Shown: positions 1-11,760 of the stretch, in pieces
How the letters are laid out: each line of letters starts with the position of its first letter
Position numbering within the stretch: the stretch's first letter is position 1
Source: Dillenia suffruticosa
Lineage: Eukaryota; Streptophyta; Magnoliopsida; Dilleniales; Dilleniaceae
Assembly: GCA_033439265.1 (NCBI GenBank)
Contig: JAVTVX010000030.1
Location: forward strand, 8,009,774-8,073,773
Direction of reading: 5' to 3'
DNA: 64,000 nucleotides
Notes under the pieces: generated by a model
The model's input: only the letters and a program-made list of their open reading frames with translations
The model's database searches: none
What the model was told of the DNA's origin: nothing
Translations under genes and position numbers: made by a program

Positions 1-1964
1 CTTCCCAAAACTGCTTCATGCTCCACCATGATCTGCTTGTTAGCTTTTACCAACGGTAGAGAAGACATGGTTGATTAGGTAGATCCTATGTTCCTTTTGA
101 GGAGAGAGACATGGAACACAAGATGGATGTTTGATCCTTAAGACAACTGCAATTGATAAGCTACCTTGCCTACCTTAGTTATCACTAGAAAAGGGCTATA
201 ATACTTTGATGATAACTTCCATTTCTTCCTAACCTCTATATAAATGTTGCCTGTAAGGTTGTAATTTAAGGTAAACTAGGTCCCCCCACCTCAAACTCTC
301 TCTTTGACATATCATGATCAATTTGAACTTCCATTCTATTCTGAATTTTACTCAGATGCTTATGCAAAAACTGAAGCATGGCTTGCTTGTTTTGAACAAA
401 GTTTGTAGTTGTTGGTGTAGATGAATCCAAGTAAGGACCTACTAGTATGGGCTTAGGTTTATACCCATAAAGTGTTTCAAAATGAGACATTTTTATACTT
501 CAATGGAAACTAAAGTTGTACTACCATTCTGTCAAGCTAAGCCATTTATATCATAAGGCTGGCCTATCTAAAGTTATACACCTTAGATAATATTCCAAGC
601 ACTAATTAAGCTTCTCACTTTATTCATCAGTCTGAGAGTGATACGCACTACTTAACATCAATAGAGTTCCCACTAGCTTGAACAATTCCTGCTAAAAGTG
701 ACTTGTGAATATTCTATCCCTATATGTTACAATTGAGTCTAGAAGGCCTTGTACTTTGTGAACTGAATCTTCGAACAGTTGAGCCACTTCTAGTACATAA
801 TAAGAATGTTTGGGAGCTAAGAAATGGCCAAATTTGGTTGATCTATCAATTACCCCCATATTGTATTATATCCTTTTGATTGTGGTAATCCTTTCACAAA
901 GTCTATACTGATTTGAGGCCAAGCTTGTGAAAAAATAGGTAGAAGTTGCAACAATTCTGGATAGGGAATTTTCTCATGCTTGTTTCTCTGACATACTTCA
1001 CATTCCCTACAGATTTGATCACAAATTCCTTCATGAAGGGCTAATAAAAGATAGCTTTTATTCTCTTTAGTGTCCCCTTCTAGCCTGAATAGCCTTTATG
1101 GCAAAGCTATGCATTTACTGGATCACTTTTACTCTAAGTTAAGCCCCATTGCCTATATAAACCTTTTTCTTGTATTTGAGTATCCCATCCTGAAACTAGT
1201 AATTTGTGTTACCCTCAAGTTTTAAAATCAATTATGCTATTATTGCCTGACATTCTGCATCACCATTGTAATTCTGATTGACTTCCTTCATCCATTGAGG
1301 TTGAGCCATAGTGGTTACCACTAGCATTCCCTCATATTATTCTTCCCTCAACCAACTCCCTCTTGGACAAAGCATCTGCTACTTTATTTTCTACCTCCTT
1401 TTGTATTGAATCTCATAATCTAATCCTAGCAATTTAGTAAGCCAATTATACTGTAGTGTGATGGTTAACTTTTGCTCCAGAAGATACTTCAAACTCAAAA
1501 TATCTGTTCTAATTATGAAGTGATAACCCACCTGATAATGCTTCTATTTTTGAGCAGCCATCACCACCACCATCAATTCTTTTTCATAAATGGACAATCT
1601 CTGGCTACTAGGTCCTAGAGCCTTGCTTAGAAATGCAATGGCCTGTCCCTCATGCATTAGACTAGCTTCCCGTCCTTTGGAGCATGCATTAGTTTCCAAT
1701 ATAAATGGTTTTGAAAAATCTGGTAGCCGCATTATAGGTGGTGAGCTGATTGTTGTTTTTAGATGTTGGAAAGTTTGACTCGCTTCCTCACTCCATACAA
1801 AACCTTCTTTCTTGAGTAGGTCATTCAGAGGTTTAGTAAACAATCTATAATTCTTAATAAACATCCTATAATATCCTGTGAGACCAAGAAAACTTCTTAG
1901 TGCTTTGACATTAGTAGGATCTGGCCAATTTAGAATGCACTCAACCTTGTGTGGATCCATCTTC
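1..1964 (-). pseudogene. Ty3/gypsy chromovirus (Reina-like) pol fragment: RNase H to integrase C-terminus
   Basis: Read on the minus strand, this is the 3' half of a gypsy polyprotein. From about 1960 down to 1540 it shows the RT/RNase H join (MDPHKVECILNWP, FLGLTGYYRMFIKNY, LNDLLKKEGFVWSEEA) and an RNase H-like stretch (PFILETNACSKG, where families have TDAS, so a catalytic Asp looks lost). Around 970-1030 lies the integrase zinc-binding tail (CEVCQRNKHEKIPYPELL) followed by SIDFVKGLP, which carries the first Asp of the DDE triad. Around 790-880 a decayed VIDRSTKFGHFLAPKH is visible. Around 266-490 sits the integrase C-terminal region (ETLYGYKPKPILVGPYLD). Stops and frameshifts are frequent. 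The clade call is from the wording of these motifs. The fragment runs off the left edge, so its 3' LTR is not visible. Upstream RT sequence continues at 4623. Confidence 0.85.
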
Positions 1965-4622
1965 GCCCTCTTCTGCGACTGTTTTGCGCCTCTAAGCCGT
2001 GACCGCCACCACCCAATGGCCATCGCCACCGCTCTCTCTCTATCCTTCCCTCTCAGTTTCTCTCTCTCTCTCTCTACTGTTTACTCTCTCTCGCGATCTC
2101 CTTCTCGGTCTCCTCCGCCGCGCGCTTCTGTCGCAAGCCACCACCGCGAGCGCACTAGCACGCGACAGCGCAGAGCACTGCACGATCTCCCTCGCGTGAG
2201 CGCCCCTGCGTGACCCCCCTGCACGAGCGCTAGCACGCCCCTGCACGAGCGCCAGCACACCCCAGCACGAGCTCCCCTACGCGAGCGCGCCCCAGTACCA
2301 GCGCGAGCGCGAGCGCGCATGCCTCACAGCGCACGATCCACTCGCAAGCGCGATCCAACTCGCGAGTGCGAGCCCTAGCTCGTGAGCGCCCGCTAGGCCG
2401 CAAAGCCCACTGCTGACCCACGAGCCCACTGCGGCCCGTGAAGCCCACTGCGGCCAGCAAGCCGGGCTGTGAGCCCGTAAGCCCACCAGCGGGCCAGCCC
2501 GCCAGCCCTCCAGCCCATCGGCCTCCGAGCCCGTGACGGCCTGTGAGCCCACAACCAGCTTTCTCCTTCGAGAGCTCACCTGTATCTTTGCTGCAGGTAA
2601 CAACTGTGATTGGTTATAGTTCTAGGGTTCGATATTCTCTTGGTAATTAAGCTAGATTTCTGAACCTTGCTTCAAATTTGAAGCATTGCAGGTCCTGGAC
2701 TGAGCAGAACAACGTTTGGACCACAGGATTGTGAACCATGAAGAACCTAGCTGAGAATTTCTAACTCACTCAATTTATTTGGACAAATTTAGAGTAAATT
2801 AGAGTAAGAGTGTATTGCATTGTTTGACATTATATGAAATTAATTAGGTCAAATATAGGATTTTATACAAATTGAGCTATTTTAGATGATAGAATCGTAC
2901 GAACTTGATTCGAATAGCTTCTCTTAGAGTTTGATTTGACGAATGCTTAGAATTTAGGGATTGATACAGTCTTTTCATTATCAATTTTTCTGCATATAGA
3001 AAATTAAAATATGTCTATATTATGAAAATAGATTTCGATTCCTTGAAAATGAAATCTTAAGGAAAATGATAAACCCTGAAAATAGTCGAAAATTTGATGA
3101 AAATCGTGATGTTTTGATTAAGTTGGATTTCTTGGTAATTCGATTGAGGGGAGTCTCATTCTACGTATTGTGGTTTTATTGGGGAGTGCGCTTCCCTCCC
3201 CAAAACAGTGAGTGAGATTTATTTTAATACTTTTGTTTAATGTGTAAACCCTGTTTTAAAATATTTGATAAATGAGCATGATTTGTAGCGTGTTTGAAAT
3301 ATTTTGACTGGTTTTGAAATTGATTTTTGTGAACTGATGGAGTGTTCAAAAGCTATGTTGAAATATTGAAATTATGCACTATATGGTTGAAATGTATAAT
3401 GTGTCATTTTATGCTATATGTTGCATTTGGTTTGTGAACCTGATTTTGGCATATTTTGATACGATTTTGGATTTGGCTTTGAGGGATTTGGTTTGTATTG
3501 TTCCGTAGCTATGAATGACACCATGAGAGACGCTTTGGTGGCGTCCGGATATTCCTAGGCTTGGGGTATCCCACGAGTTATCGTGATTTTTATTAACGAC
3601 ACGGTACTAGCCAGGTTGAACTCGAAAGGGGGAGGATTTGGATACTCTCTCCAACTCGAGCACTTGGATGAGATTCGTCGCCAATGCCGGGGTAGAGACC
3701 ACTTTAAATAAATTTGCATATAACACCCCCAGTGCACTTGTCATAGGTCGCGGTAGATTTCTGTCAGGACATTTTCGGCTGGTAGCTCTATGATTTTAGT
3801 AATAGTGCTTTAGATACATATTTGACTTGAAAATACGTGCTAATGATATATTGTTGAAATGAAAAGCATGATGATTTGAAATATGATTCGTGTACTTATG
3901 TTTTGACACTCCAGTTTCACACTTCATATTAGACGATTGCATTGACTCACTCACTCACTGAGTATTCTTCCCCGAGTACTCACCCCTCATTTCCCTTCTT
4001 GTTTCAGAGCTAGTACTTGACAAGGAGCATTGCTTTTAGGACGCTCAATATCATTGGGAGATATGGTTTGAACTTGAGGAGTCATTATATATTTCTATTG
4101 TAAAATTTGTATTGGTAATATATATGCATTCTGAGGTTTATAGACAACCATTGTGTAATTTTGGGATGACTGTATAAATATGGACATTCAAATTGTGGAA
4201 CTCTCATGTCATTGCATAACATTGCATTGAGACATTTCTTATTCGTTGTGTATGTACTTAGGAATGTGTTATGTCTTAGAAGTGTACTCTAGGACCGCTC
4301 GGTGCTACCTCTAAATCACAGGAGGGGCGACTGGCGGCTGTCCATGCCTTTGACGGGGGCATGGCAATAGAGGTCTGTGGATAGGTTACTGGAAAATTTT
4401 ATAACCTTACGTTATTCTGGATGTTGGATGTGGAATTGGTTGATTTTGGAGAGACCAAAATGGCTATTTGATTATTTTACAGGATAGTTGTGATTTATAC
4501 AGGATTAATTGTACTTGGGAGACCTCCGAAATATGGGAAGGTTCTGCCTGATTTTCTGAAAAAATACAGCCGGCATTCAGGACAACGGGCAACTGTTCAC
4601 GATCCCGGTCCGGGGTGTGACA
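1965..4622 (+). mobile_element. 5'-truncated LTR, Tekay-like family, inserted in the Reina-like pol
   Basis: This resembles the LTRs at 14214-16618 and 25530-28533 in layout and in many words. In order it has a CT-rich and then GC-rich gcgagcgc tract (2000-2560), CTGCAGGTAAC followed by TTCTAGGGTTCG near 2595-2625, a GGGGAGTGCGC segment near 3180, CCGTAGCTATGAA near 3505, GAGTACTCACCCCTC near 3975, GAGGTCTGTGGATAGG near 4368 and TTGGGAGACCTCCGAAAT near 4515. It ends in TGTGACA at 4622, the usual CA end. The normal TGTAACACCG start is absent. The left edge abuts pol codons for MDPHKV, while the right edge abuts codons for ...RPKDIPK, so roughly 100 RT codons and the LTR 5' end were lost in one deletion. 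Sequence divergence from the other LTRs suggests a related subfamily or an old copy. Confidence 0.75.
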
Positions 4623-4850
4623 TTTTGGTATATCTTTTGGCCTAATCCTGATTTGATAATATTCTGATCTAAGATCAATCTTGAAAAAGAGTTTTGAGCC
4701 ATGGAGTTCATCATCAACTCATCAATATTGGGAATAAGGTACCTGTTCTTTATAGTTAGGCTATTGGATTGTCTGTAGTCCACACAAAATCTTCATGAGC
4801 TGTCTTTCTTCTTAACCAGGGGCACAGGAGAGGTAAATGAGCCCAGTAGG
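4623..4850 (-). pseudogene. Ty3/gypsy (Reina-like) reverse transcriptase fragment
   Basis: On the minus strand this encodes the RT palm start: VDYRQSNSLTIKNRYLIPNI, DELM, then, after a frameshift, DLRSEYYQIRIRPKDIPK at the boundary with the LTR. In families of this type the segment directly precedes the LTAF/FVDD part of RT, which is missing here. The same element continues at 1-1964. Upstream (higher coordinates) the match fades near 4850, where plus-strand copia sequence begins. That join shows no LTR or target duplication and looks like a deletion or illegitimate recombination point. Confidence 0.8.
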
Positions 4851-5364
4851 AGAATTTAAGGACTAGTTAGGGATCTTGATTCCAGTGGAAACAATTCATT
4901 AAGGGATAAAGAGGTTCCACCAAATCTTTCTCGTAGGAGTAGTCATAAAAGTATACCAAAACGTCGCTTTCCGATTGATAATGAGACTTTCATTGTGACT
5001 CTTGAGAGTGATGAAGAAACTAAGACAATCAAGGAAGCTCTTACTATTTTAGCAAATAGCCAATAGTTAAAAACCATGGAAAAAGAAATGGACTTGATAA
5101 AAATCAACAAAATCTAAGACTTGATTGATTTACCTAAAGGTGGAAAGGTTGCTAGGAACAAATGGGTTTTTAAGGTCAAGAGAAAAGTTGATAAATCGAT
5201 TGAGAGGTATAAGGTCCATTTGATAGCCAAGGTTATACACAAAGAAAGGGTGTGGACTATGAGGTGTGGACTATGAGAAGACCTTCTCCCCTATAGTCAA
5301 ATTTACCTTGATCCGATTATTTCTAACTATTATCACAGACATAAATTTAGAATTAAATCAAATA
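4851..5364 (+). pseudogene. Ty1/copia pol fragment, N-terminal part of reverse transcriptase (5' half of a split element)
   Basis: The plus strand reads RRFPIDNETFIVTLESDE, EALTILANS, MEKEMDLIK, DLIDLPKGGKVARNKWVFKV, then ERYKVHLIAKV, TFSPIVKFTLIRL and INLELNQID. This is the standard copia RT opening (W-x-DLPKG, NKWVFKVK, RYKARLVAKGY, TFSPVVK). Several stops and frameshifts are present, including a short duplicated GGTGTGGACTATGAG near 5250-5275. The reading stops abruptly at the codon block for QID, and the next expected residues (xxTAFLNGELDEKIYMEQP) appear 25.9 kb away at 31268. The two halves are therefore one element split by a later insertion. Confidence 0.85.
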
Positions 5365-5369
5365 GATTT
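5365..5369. repeat. Candidate target site duplication (left) of the Maximus/SIRE-like element
   Basis: GATTT lies directly before the LTR start TGTGAAATA. The partner at 31263-31267 is GATTG, directly after the other LTR end ...TACAACA. Five bases is the normal copia length, and the pair differs at one position. Both lie in the same copia RT codon region, which supports them as the two sides of one insertion. Confidence 0.6.
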
Positions 5370-7665
5370 TGTGAAATATAATCTAGAAGAGGTGAATAGA
5401 TTGAATGACAACTTTAAAGTTTTCTAAGACTTTACAGAATATTGAAGACTTTTGTTAGATGTACAAACAGATGAAGAAAAGAAAAACAAAAGATTTAACG
5501 ATTTAATTGGTTCCACCCAAATAGGAATACGTTTACTCCTAAACTCCCATTGGATTTTTTCACTATTGAATCAATAGTTGCAAACTTGATTCAATGTTTA
5601 ACTTAAACATTTTATAGTATTTCTACCCAAACACTAAATCCCAACCCCAACAGGTTGTTATTCTCTCTCTAAATCTAGATAGTGAATTCCTTATCAATCT
5701 TTAATACAATAATGAAAACAGAGAGAAATTGTTACAATGAGGCTCAATCGTCAGATGTAAGGATCATTAAGTTTACAGAAAATTACACTCCAGAAACAAA
5801 TGAAGAACTAAAGAATAGAGTGTGTTCAATAGAGAATTTGTTTGATGATCTTTCAATCGTTCTAGGATACTCTTTTGATTCTAGAAGCTTTTTCTCCCTT
5901 CCTTCAGGTAACCATTTATAGGAGGAGCATTCAACATGTCGTTGAAAGATTAGTGAAGAGGAATGTTGAACATTAATAATTCTTCTTCTTCTTCATTAAA
6001 TGTTATAACTTTTGCTCTTACTTTTTCTTTTAACACCTCCGATTGTTGGTCAATAATCTTGCTTACTTTTGTTGCATAAACTTGATTAGTTTAATAAAGT
6101 ATTTAAGCAAGCATTGTGTAGTGGTTAAGTATGGTTATATAGTGTTAATCATGTGTTTCTTAACCTTTCGAAAGTTTAATCACTTAGTTTTTAAGTTGTG
6201 CTCTTTTCAGGTCGACATGTCACAAATCAATCGGGTCTATTTGGTTTTAAACTTTGGTAACTATTTAGACACATTCTATGCAATTGGCTCGACCTTCCTA
6301 TTCTCTAAGTCAGCTCATTAACTCTCCAGGTCAACTTGTTTTTTCTCAGGGACAACTTATGAGATAATTGTTGCTAACTCTAAATTTAGGTCGACAGCTA
6401 TGTATTCTTGAGTCAACCTATCAAGATGATAAAACAATGAAGCCTAATATAACTTTTGTCCATAGATGTGATTCTAAGGTTAACTTATGATGCTAATCAG
6501 GTCAACATGTTGGTTCTTGTCAGGTCGACCTATGTTATAAATTTTTGTTAAACTAAACTTTAAGTTAACTAATATTATTCTATGTGTCAATCTATTGATA
6601 CCAATATAACTCCTCTTTTCTTCTTGGGTTGGCACGTATATTGATAATCCTATGAACTAAGGCCTAGGTCGACTTGTTTTGTCCATTGGTTGACCAATGG
6701 GAGCTCTGGGGTCAATATCTTCAAAGAAATAAGTCTATCCATATTATAAATTTTAGTTAAATTGAAGCCTAAGTCGACATATCAAAGCTATGGGTTAACC
6801 TGTGAATGTTCTAAAGTCGACCTACTTAAACTAATGGGTCGACCTATATATTAAATTTCTTTTAACCCAAACTCTAGGTTACCTTGACATTTCTTAGGCA
6901 AATGATCACTTAGGCTTGGTTGAATGGTGAACTGAAGTATCAACTTATTTTCATACCAAAGTCATATTCAAGTCAACCTATGTTGTGTGTGGGTCAATCT
7001 ATTGTGATTTAACTTATTTAAACAAAGCTTAGTTGATAGGTTTAAGTGTATAGTCAACATATCTAAGGTTTCCTTAACTGTAGATCGAGCAGTTCATTCC
7101 TATGGGTTGACTTATGAAACCATGTCCTTAGGTTTATATGCAAAGTCTTAGCTCAGGTTGACTTGTTCAATGTGTAGGTCAACGTCTGATTTTCTTTCTT
7201 AGCTAACTTAGGTTTAGGTTGAATGATTGAAAAACTTTGGTTAACTTGTTTAAAGAGTCCTTAAGGGTGGGTTCGACCTAAGGTTTGCTAACCTTTAGAT
7301 GTATATGTCATTCCTTGTCTGGGTTTACCTCTTTGTCTGGGTCATTTTGGTCTTCGCATGGGTTAATCTGTTGTGGGTTAAAACTTATATAGCCTTGTGC
7401 ACCTTAGGTCGATTGGTAAACTAAGCTCTATAGACATATTCTATGATGTTCAACCACTACTTGGGTCGATTTGTTCATTCCATAGGTCGACCTGTCTAAA
7501 TTCTAAATCGAATGAACTTAATTTCTCTGAACAAAACTTGAGTTATTCACCTAGTGGGTTGTCTAGACACTTAGTGCTCAAGTGCACATATATTTTCTAT
7601 TAGTCTATCCTTTGTTTCTTTAAATTGACTTGGACAATCATCATCAAAAGACTATATGTATAATA
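5370..7665 (-). repeat. 3' LTR of the Maximus/SIRE-like copia element
   Basis: This 2.3-kb LTR is defined by its match to the remnant at 30921-31262. For example, 7390-7660 shares GGTAAACTAAG, CACTTAGTGCTCAA and the CTATATGTA end with 31010-31262. On the minus strand it runs TGTTG (here decayed to TATTA) to TTTCACA. It holds no protein-coding signal. Its main feature is a dispersed motif around AGGTCGACCT, reported separately. It is AT-rich otherwise. Confidence 0.75.
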
Positions 7666-7690
7666 ATCTCCATATTTTTTATGATGACAA
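7666..7690 (-). other. Polypurine tract of the Maximus/SIRE-like element (degenerate)
   Basis: On the minus strand, AAAAAATATGGAGAT lies directly before the 3' LTR. SIRE-type elements use a purine run ending GGGAGATT at this place to prime plus-strand DNA synthesis. The interrupting TAT suggests decay. Confidence 0.5.
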
Positions 7691-8339
7691 AACTTCTAAG
7701 TTTTGGAAACACAAGAATCTAATTTCATGCTTTAGTGTTAGGTTTTGTATCAAGATTTATTCTCCGATGGTTCCCTATCTTACCATATCTCTCTCCCTCA
7801 CTTAAAGCATATCTTTCTCATATACTTCTCCTCTACATTTTCCTATTCTTTTCTCAATATTCTCTCCCTTTTTGTTATCAACAGCAAGGGTGTGGCACTG
7901 ATTAAATTATATGAGCAAAAAATGGTTGATCTTAATGTCATTGACCTATGATGGAGTGAAAAAATCTCCCTTAAAATATGCCTAAGTGCCTTAAGTGAAT
8001 GATAAGTCTGATGTCAATAATGTATACAATGAGAATTCTAAACCTAGGAGTGACCAATTGACCAATATATTAATATGTTTTGAAAGTAAACTAACATAAA
8101 CTAGAATATAACTTGAGTATAAGTATGAAGGTAATCCAAGAATCAATAGAAGCTTAAGATCAAGAGCATGATATCAGTGGTGAACAAAGTGCAGCAAGTC
8201 ATCAATAGGAGTATAAATATACTAGGAGTTACAAGCCATCATCAAGAAAACATATACTATGAGTCATAACACTGCAAGAGTTCAAAGAATGGTAAACAGG
8301 ATAAATAGAGGAAGATTGAACTTCAAACTGAGCTTATGG
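7691..8339. other. Spacer between extra ORF and 3' LTR of the Maximus/SIRE-like element
   Basis: This is AT-rich and has no convincing coding or structural signal. It includes ATGATGACAAAACTTCTAAG near 7680-7700, wording common in SIRE-type elements. It would be the 3' untranslated part of the minus-strand element. Confidence 0.5.
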
Positions 8340-9120
8340 TCCTCATGTTATGGGAGCTTTTGCCTTTGGCCATTGAGTCCATCTTTTGCTCAATCTTCTT
8401 GAGTTCCATGGCAAACAATGCATGTTGTTAACCTAATTGAAGTTGTCTCATATTGATTCTATCTGTATTTTCTTCTATTTTCTCTAGCTTTGCCCAAATT
8501 TTCTCAAGAGTAATATGTTCAGCATTGGATGAACTCCCCTCGTATATGGCCAAGGCTCCCTATGTCCTACTCCTTATTCTCTTTCCTTAGCCTATTCTTT
8601 CATAGGCCTTTTTGGCATCCTTTTCACTTATTCTTAATTCTCCTTGCATACCCACCTCACCTCGATTAGAGAGGATGCATTGATTCCATTCTTTATACTC
8701 AATACTACCTTATTTCCCATCCTCAAATCTAACCTATATGCTCCATGAATGTTAGTAACTATGCTAGCATAAGGAAGATTTCTACTTTTGGCTTTGTGGG
8801 CAAACTTCATGAAGTAGGGGATTAAGAAATGCATGCTAGGGTTTCTCATTCTCATGATACACACAATTAACTAAAAATCCCCTCTGGTTATATTTGTTTG
8901 ATTCCCTCCCCAAGGTTTGAAGACATGGGTGACCGATAAATGTAGAATTCTTTTATGGAATCTTAAGTCAGTGGCATTAGTCCTAACCACGATCAAGTTT
9001 GGGATGTCAAATACAACCTTTGTATTGCTTAACAATTTAGATTTCATATATGGCTCACATCACTATAAGGTATCTACTCCATTCCATTTTCCTTACAAAT
9101 GAATCTAGGGCTAACCTTGA
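8340..9120 (-). pseudogene. Extra ORF downstream of pol (plant transposon protein-like domain)
   Basis: On the minus strand the readable parts are RILHLSVTHVFKPWGGNQT (about 8990-8890), then CIMRMRNPSMHFLIPYFMKF, AHKAKSRNLPYASIVTNI and YRLDLRMGNKVVLSIKNGI (8864-8634). The pattern GGNQT ... SRNLPY ... DL resembles the domain annotated in plants as putative plant transposon protein, found as an additional ORF between pol and the 3' LTR of some retrotransposons. The function is not known. The C-terminal part (about 8600-8340) is lysine/glutamate-rich and may be coiled coil. Stops interrupt the frame. The position after pol on the same strand fits an accessory gene of this element. Confidence 0.6.
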
Positions 9121-10268
9121 TAACCTTTCCCTCAAGTATGTTTTGCATGCACAAACTATAGAATACTCACCTAGCATGATTCTATTTCTCACTGTTCTTA
9201 TTATCTTCCTTATCAATAAGATTTTCTATGTTGTTGTAAAACATTTGGACAACTATCTCATTTATAGATTTGTTAGGGACTATCAATCAATTTGGAAGAA
9301 CTTGACTCAAGTACTCTTCATATTTAAAACTTACTAGTTTAAGAAATTTCTATTCAATCAATCAACCAAAGTTAACTTTCCTAGTAGAGAAATATTTGTC
9401 ATATATCTTACTATGCTGAAGAGAGGGAAAATCCTTTGATTTGTACTTTAGAGTTTCTGGGGGAGGCTTTGACAATTAGGGTCTGGAGGACGAGGGTTTT
9501 ACCATCCTTGGTTGCTTAGAGATTGGCATCATTGTTTTTGGACCCACGATTGTTGAGAAGTTAGTAGTTTTTCTAAGATTCATTGAGTATCTAAGCTTAG
9601 ATCTAGGGTTTCAAAAATTGAAGAGAAGCCGAGAGAGAGAAAAGTTGAGAGGTCGAGAGATTTTTAAGAGAAGTGAAGAGAAAGAGATGAAAATCCCCAA
9701 ATTGACTTGTCTGTGAGCAAGTTGACCGCCTATGTTTAATGAAGGTGATTTCATCACCTTCCAGTCGACCTATCTTCCGAAATCCATTTATGATTCCTCG
9801 GGTCGACCTGTCATTGCACAGGTCAACTTATTATTTATCATTAGGTTGACTTGACTCCCCTCATGGTCAACTAAAACTTTGAATTTAATCCAAATTCCTT
9901 GACTGGTCGACTTATCCTTCTACACGGGTCGACCTAATATGCTATGCAAGTTGACATTTTCTTGTGCATGGGTCTTTGAATTAAATTCAAATTTCTTAAT
10001 TGATCAACATATTCATCAGTATAGGTCAACTCAAGATGCCATGTAGGTTAACTTCTTTTGGTATATGGTCAACCTAGTCTTGGACTAAATTCAATATTCT
10101 TTGGGTAAGTTGACATCCTCTTCTATATGGTCGACCTAAAATTTGCTTATACTGAATTTTTCTACAAGGGTTGACAGCCTTTTCTCACCTGGGCCGACTA
10201 ATTCTTTCAAACTAACTAACATCTTCAGCTTTGTCGACCTACATTATAGTTAGGTCGACATCTCTTCT
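9121..10268. other. Spacer between pol and extra ORF of the Maximus/SIRE-like element, rich in AGGTCGACCT variants
   Basis: No retrotransposon protein domain is recognised here. Between 9720 and 10260 the motif GTCGACCT and its variants GTTGAC/GTCAAC recur every 20-60 bases, as in the 3' LTR. The region 9121-9700 has purine-rich stretches (GAAGAGAAAGAGATG near 9670) but no repeats I can define. Confidence 0.5.
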
Positions 10269-10860
10269 TCAGACATCCGAAATTAACTTTCTGTTTCGAT
10301 TTTTTTTTGGTTCCACCATTCCTAACTCCCTCCTGAGCTCATTAAACCATTTTTTATCAAAACCCTTTGTGAATATGTCTACAATTTGACTTTTAGTCTT
10401 CACATATTCAAGAATTATGTCATTTTTCAACACCTGATCTCTAATAAAGTGATATCTCATTTTAATGTGTTTTGTCCTTGAATGATACACTGGATTCTTA
10501 GTTAGGTTTATGACACACCTAGTATCATACTTTATTTGAATGAATTCTAAGTTCAATCCATAATACTGCATTTGGTGCTTGATCCATAAGATTTGAGCAA
10601 TACATTAACTAGCTGCTACATATTTAACCTTAGTGGTTGAGATAGGTATGCTATTTTGCTTCTTGTAAAGGAGCATGACACCAGTATACTTCCAAAGAAT
10701 TGACAAGTACCACTTTTACTTTTCTTATCCAACCTACATCCTGCAAAGTCCGCATCCTTATAACCATGGAGCTGAAAGTTTAATCCTTGGTGATACGAAA
10801 GCACTAAGTCCATTGATTCCTTGAGTTATCTAAAAATCCTTTTGACTATTACTAATTCAA
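10269..10860 (-). pseudogene. Ty1/copia (Maximus/SIRE-like) RNase H
   Basis: On the minus strand 10813-10616 reads LHGYKDADFAGCRLDKKSKS, then GTCQFFGSILVS. This is the copia RNase H opening with the DADFAG motif holding the first catalytic Asp. After a frameshift, 10571-10269 reads IKYDTRCVINLTKNPVYHSR, TKHIKMRYHFIRD and IVDIFTKGFDKKWFNELRRE, which is the conserved C-terminal end of copia pol. The expected Glu block (TEAEYVAA) is destroyed. This is the end of the polyprotein on this strand. Confidence 0.9.
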
Positions 10861-11760
10861 ACTCTTTAGAGTCAGATTGGAATCTGTACAAAAACATATA
10901 TTATATTATATGTCTGGTTTAGAAACAGTAAGATAGAGAAAAGATCCTATCATATTTCTATACATCTTTTGAGACTCGGACTTCCCTTTCTTATCCTTGT
11001 CCAATTTGACACTAGTGCTCATTGGTGTGTCATTTCCTTTTGAGTTTTCAAAACCAAATTTCTTGATTAATCTTTACTGAACTTAGATTGGCTTATGAAT
11101 ATTCATTTCTTTGATTGTTTGATTTGTAAACCTAGAAAGTAGTTCAATTCTCCCATCATACTTATTTAAACTTTGTTTGTATACTCTCTACAAATACTTG
11201 GCACTTCCTTTTACTAGTTTCTCTAAAGATTATATCATCGATGTATATTTGAACTATCAACAAGTCATTCTCCTTCTTCTTAATGAATAAAGTAGTATCT
11301 TCTTTTCCTCTATTGAACTCATTATCTAGGAGAAAACTACTTAATCTCTCATATCATGCTCTAGGTGTTTGTTTAAGTCCATATAATATCTTGGTTAGTT
11401 GTTTGAAAATACGATCAGAACATTTTGGATTTTCAAAGTTTGGGAGTTGTTCAATAAACACTATTTCATTGATGAATATATTAAAAAATAAACTTTTAAA
11501 ATACATTTGATATAACTTGAAATTTATAAAATAAGAAAATACTAGAAGCATTCTAATCGCTTCCAACTTAACCACAAGAACATATGTTTCATCACAATCT
11601 ATTTCTTGTAATGGTGCCATGTTCATCAAGGTTGTTCTTGAATACCCACTTAGTTCTTATAACATATTGATTATTAGGTTTGCAGACTAAGTTCCAGACT
11701 TTGTTTCTCTCAAATTGATTCGATGATCAGTTTCATCTTCTATAGATTCATCGATACTCT
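10861..11760 (-). pseudogene. Ty1/copia (Maximus/SIRE-like) reverse transcriptase
   Basis: The region 11629-11354 on the minus strand reads QEIDCDETYVLVVKLEAIRM, then FINFKLYQMYFKSLFFN and ILYGLKQTPRA. These match the copia RT block DYDETFAPVARLEAIRMLLA...QMDVKSAFLNG...YGLKQAPRAW, with the conserved Asp of MDVKSAF changed to Tyr. The following palm region, including YVDD, is too decayed to read cleanly. Several frameshifts are present, so no active enzyme could be made. Confidence 0.85.

Noticed and set aside
1982-1986. TTTTG as left target duplication of the LTR at 1965-4622 (TTTTG follows 4622)
   Set aside because: The LTR is 5'-truncated, so a left duplication should not survive; the match is a common T-rich word.
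2040-2603. Arg/Ala-rich reading frames on both strands
   Set aside because: GC-rich LTR leader; the same artefact occurs at 14566-14972 and 25801-26452 in the matching LTR position.
5682-7951. Several short plus-strand reading frames
   Set aside because: They lie inside the non-coding LTR of a minus-strand element, have no domain similarity, and are scattered.
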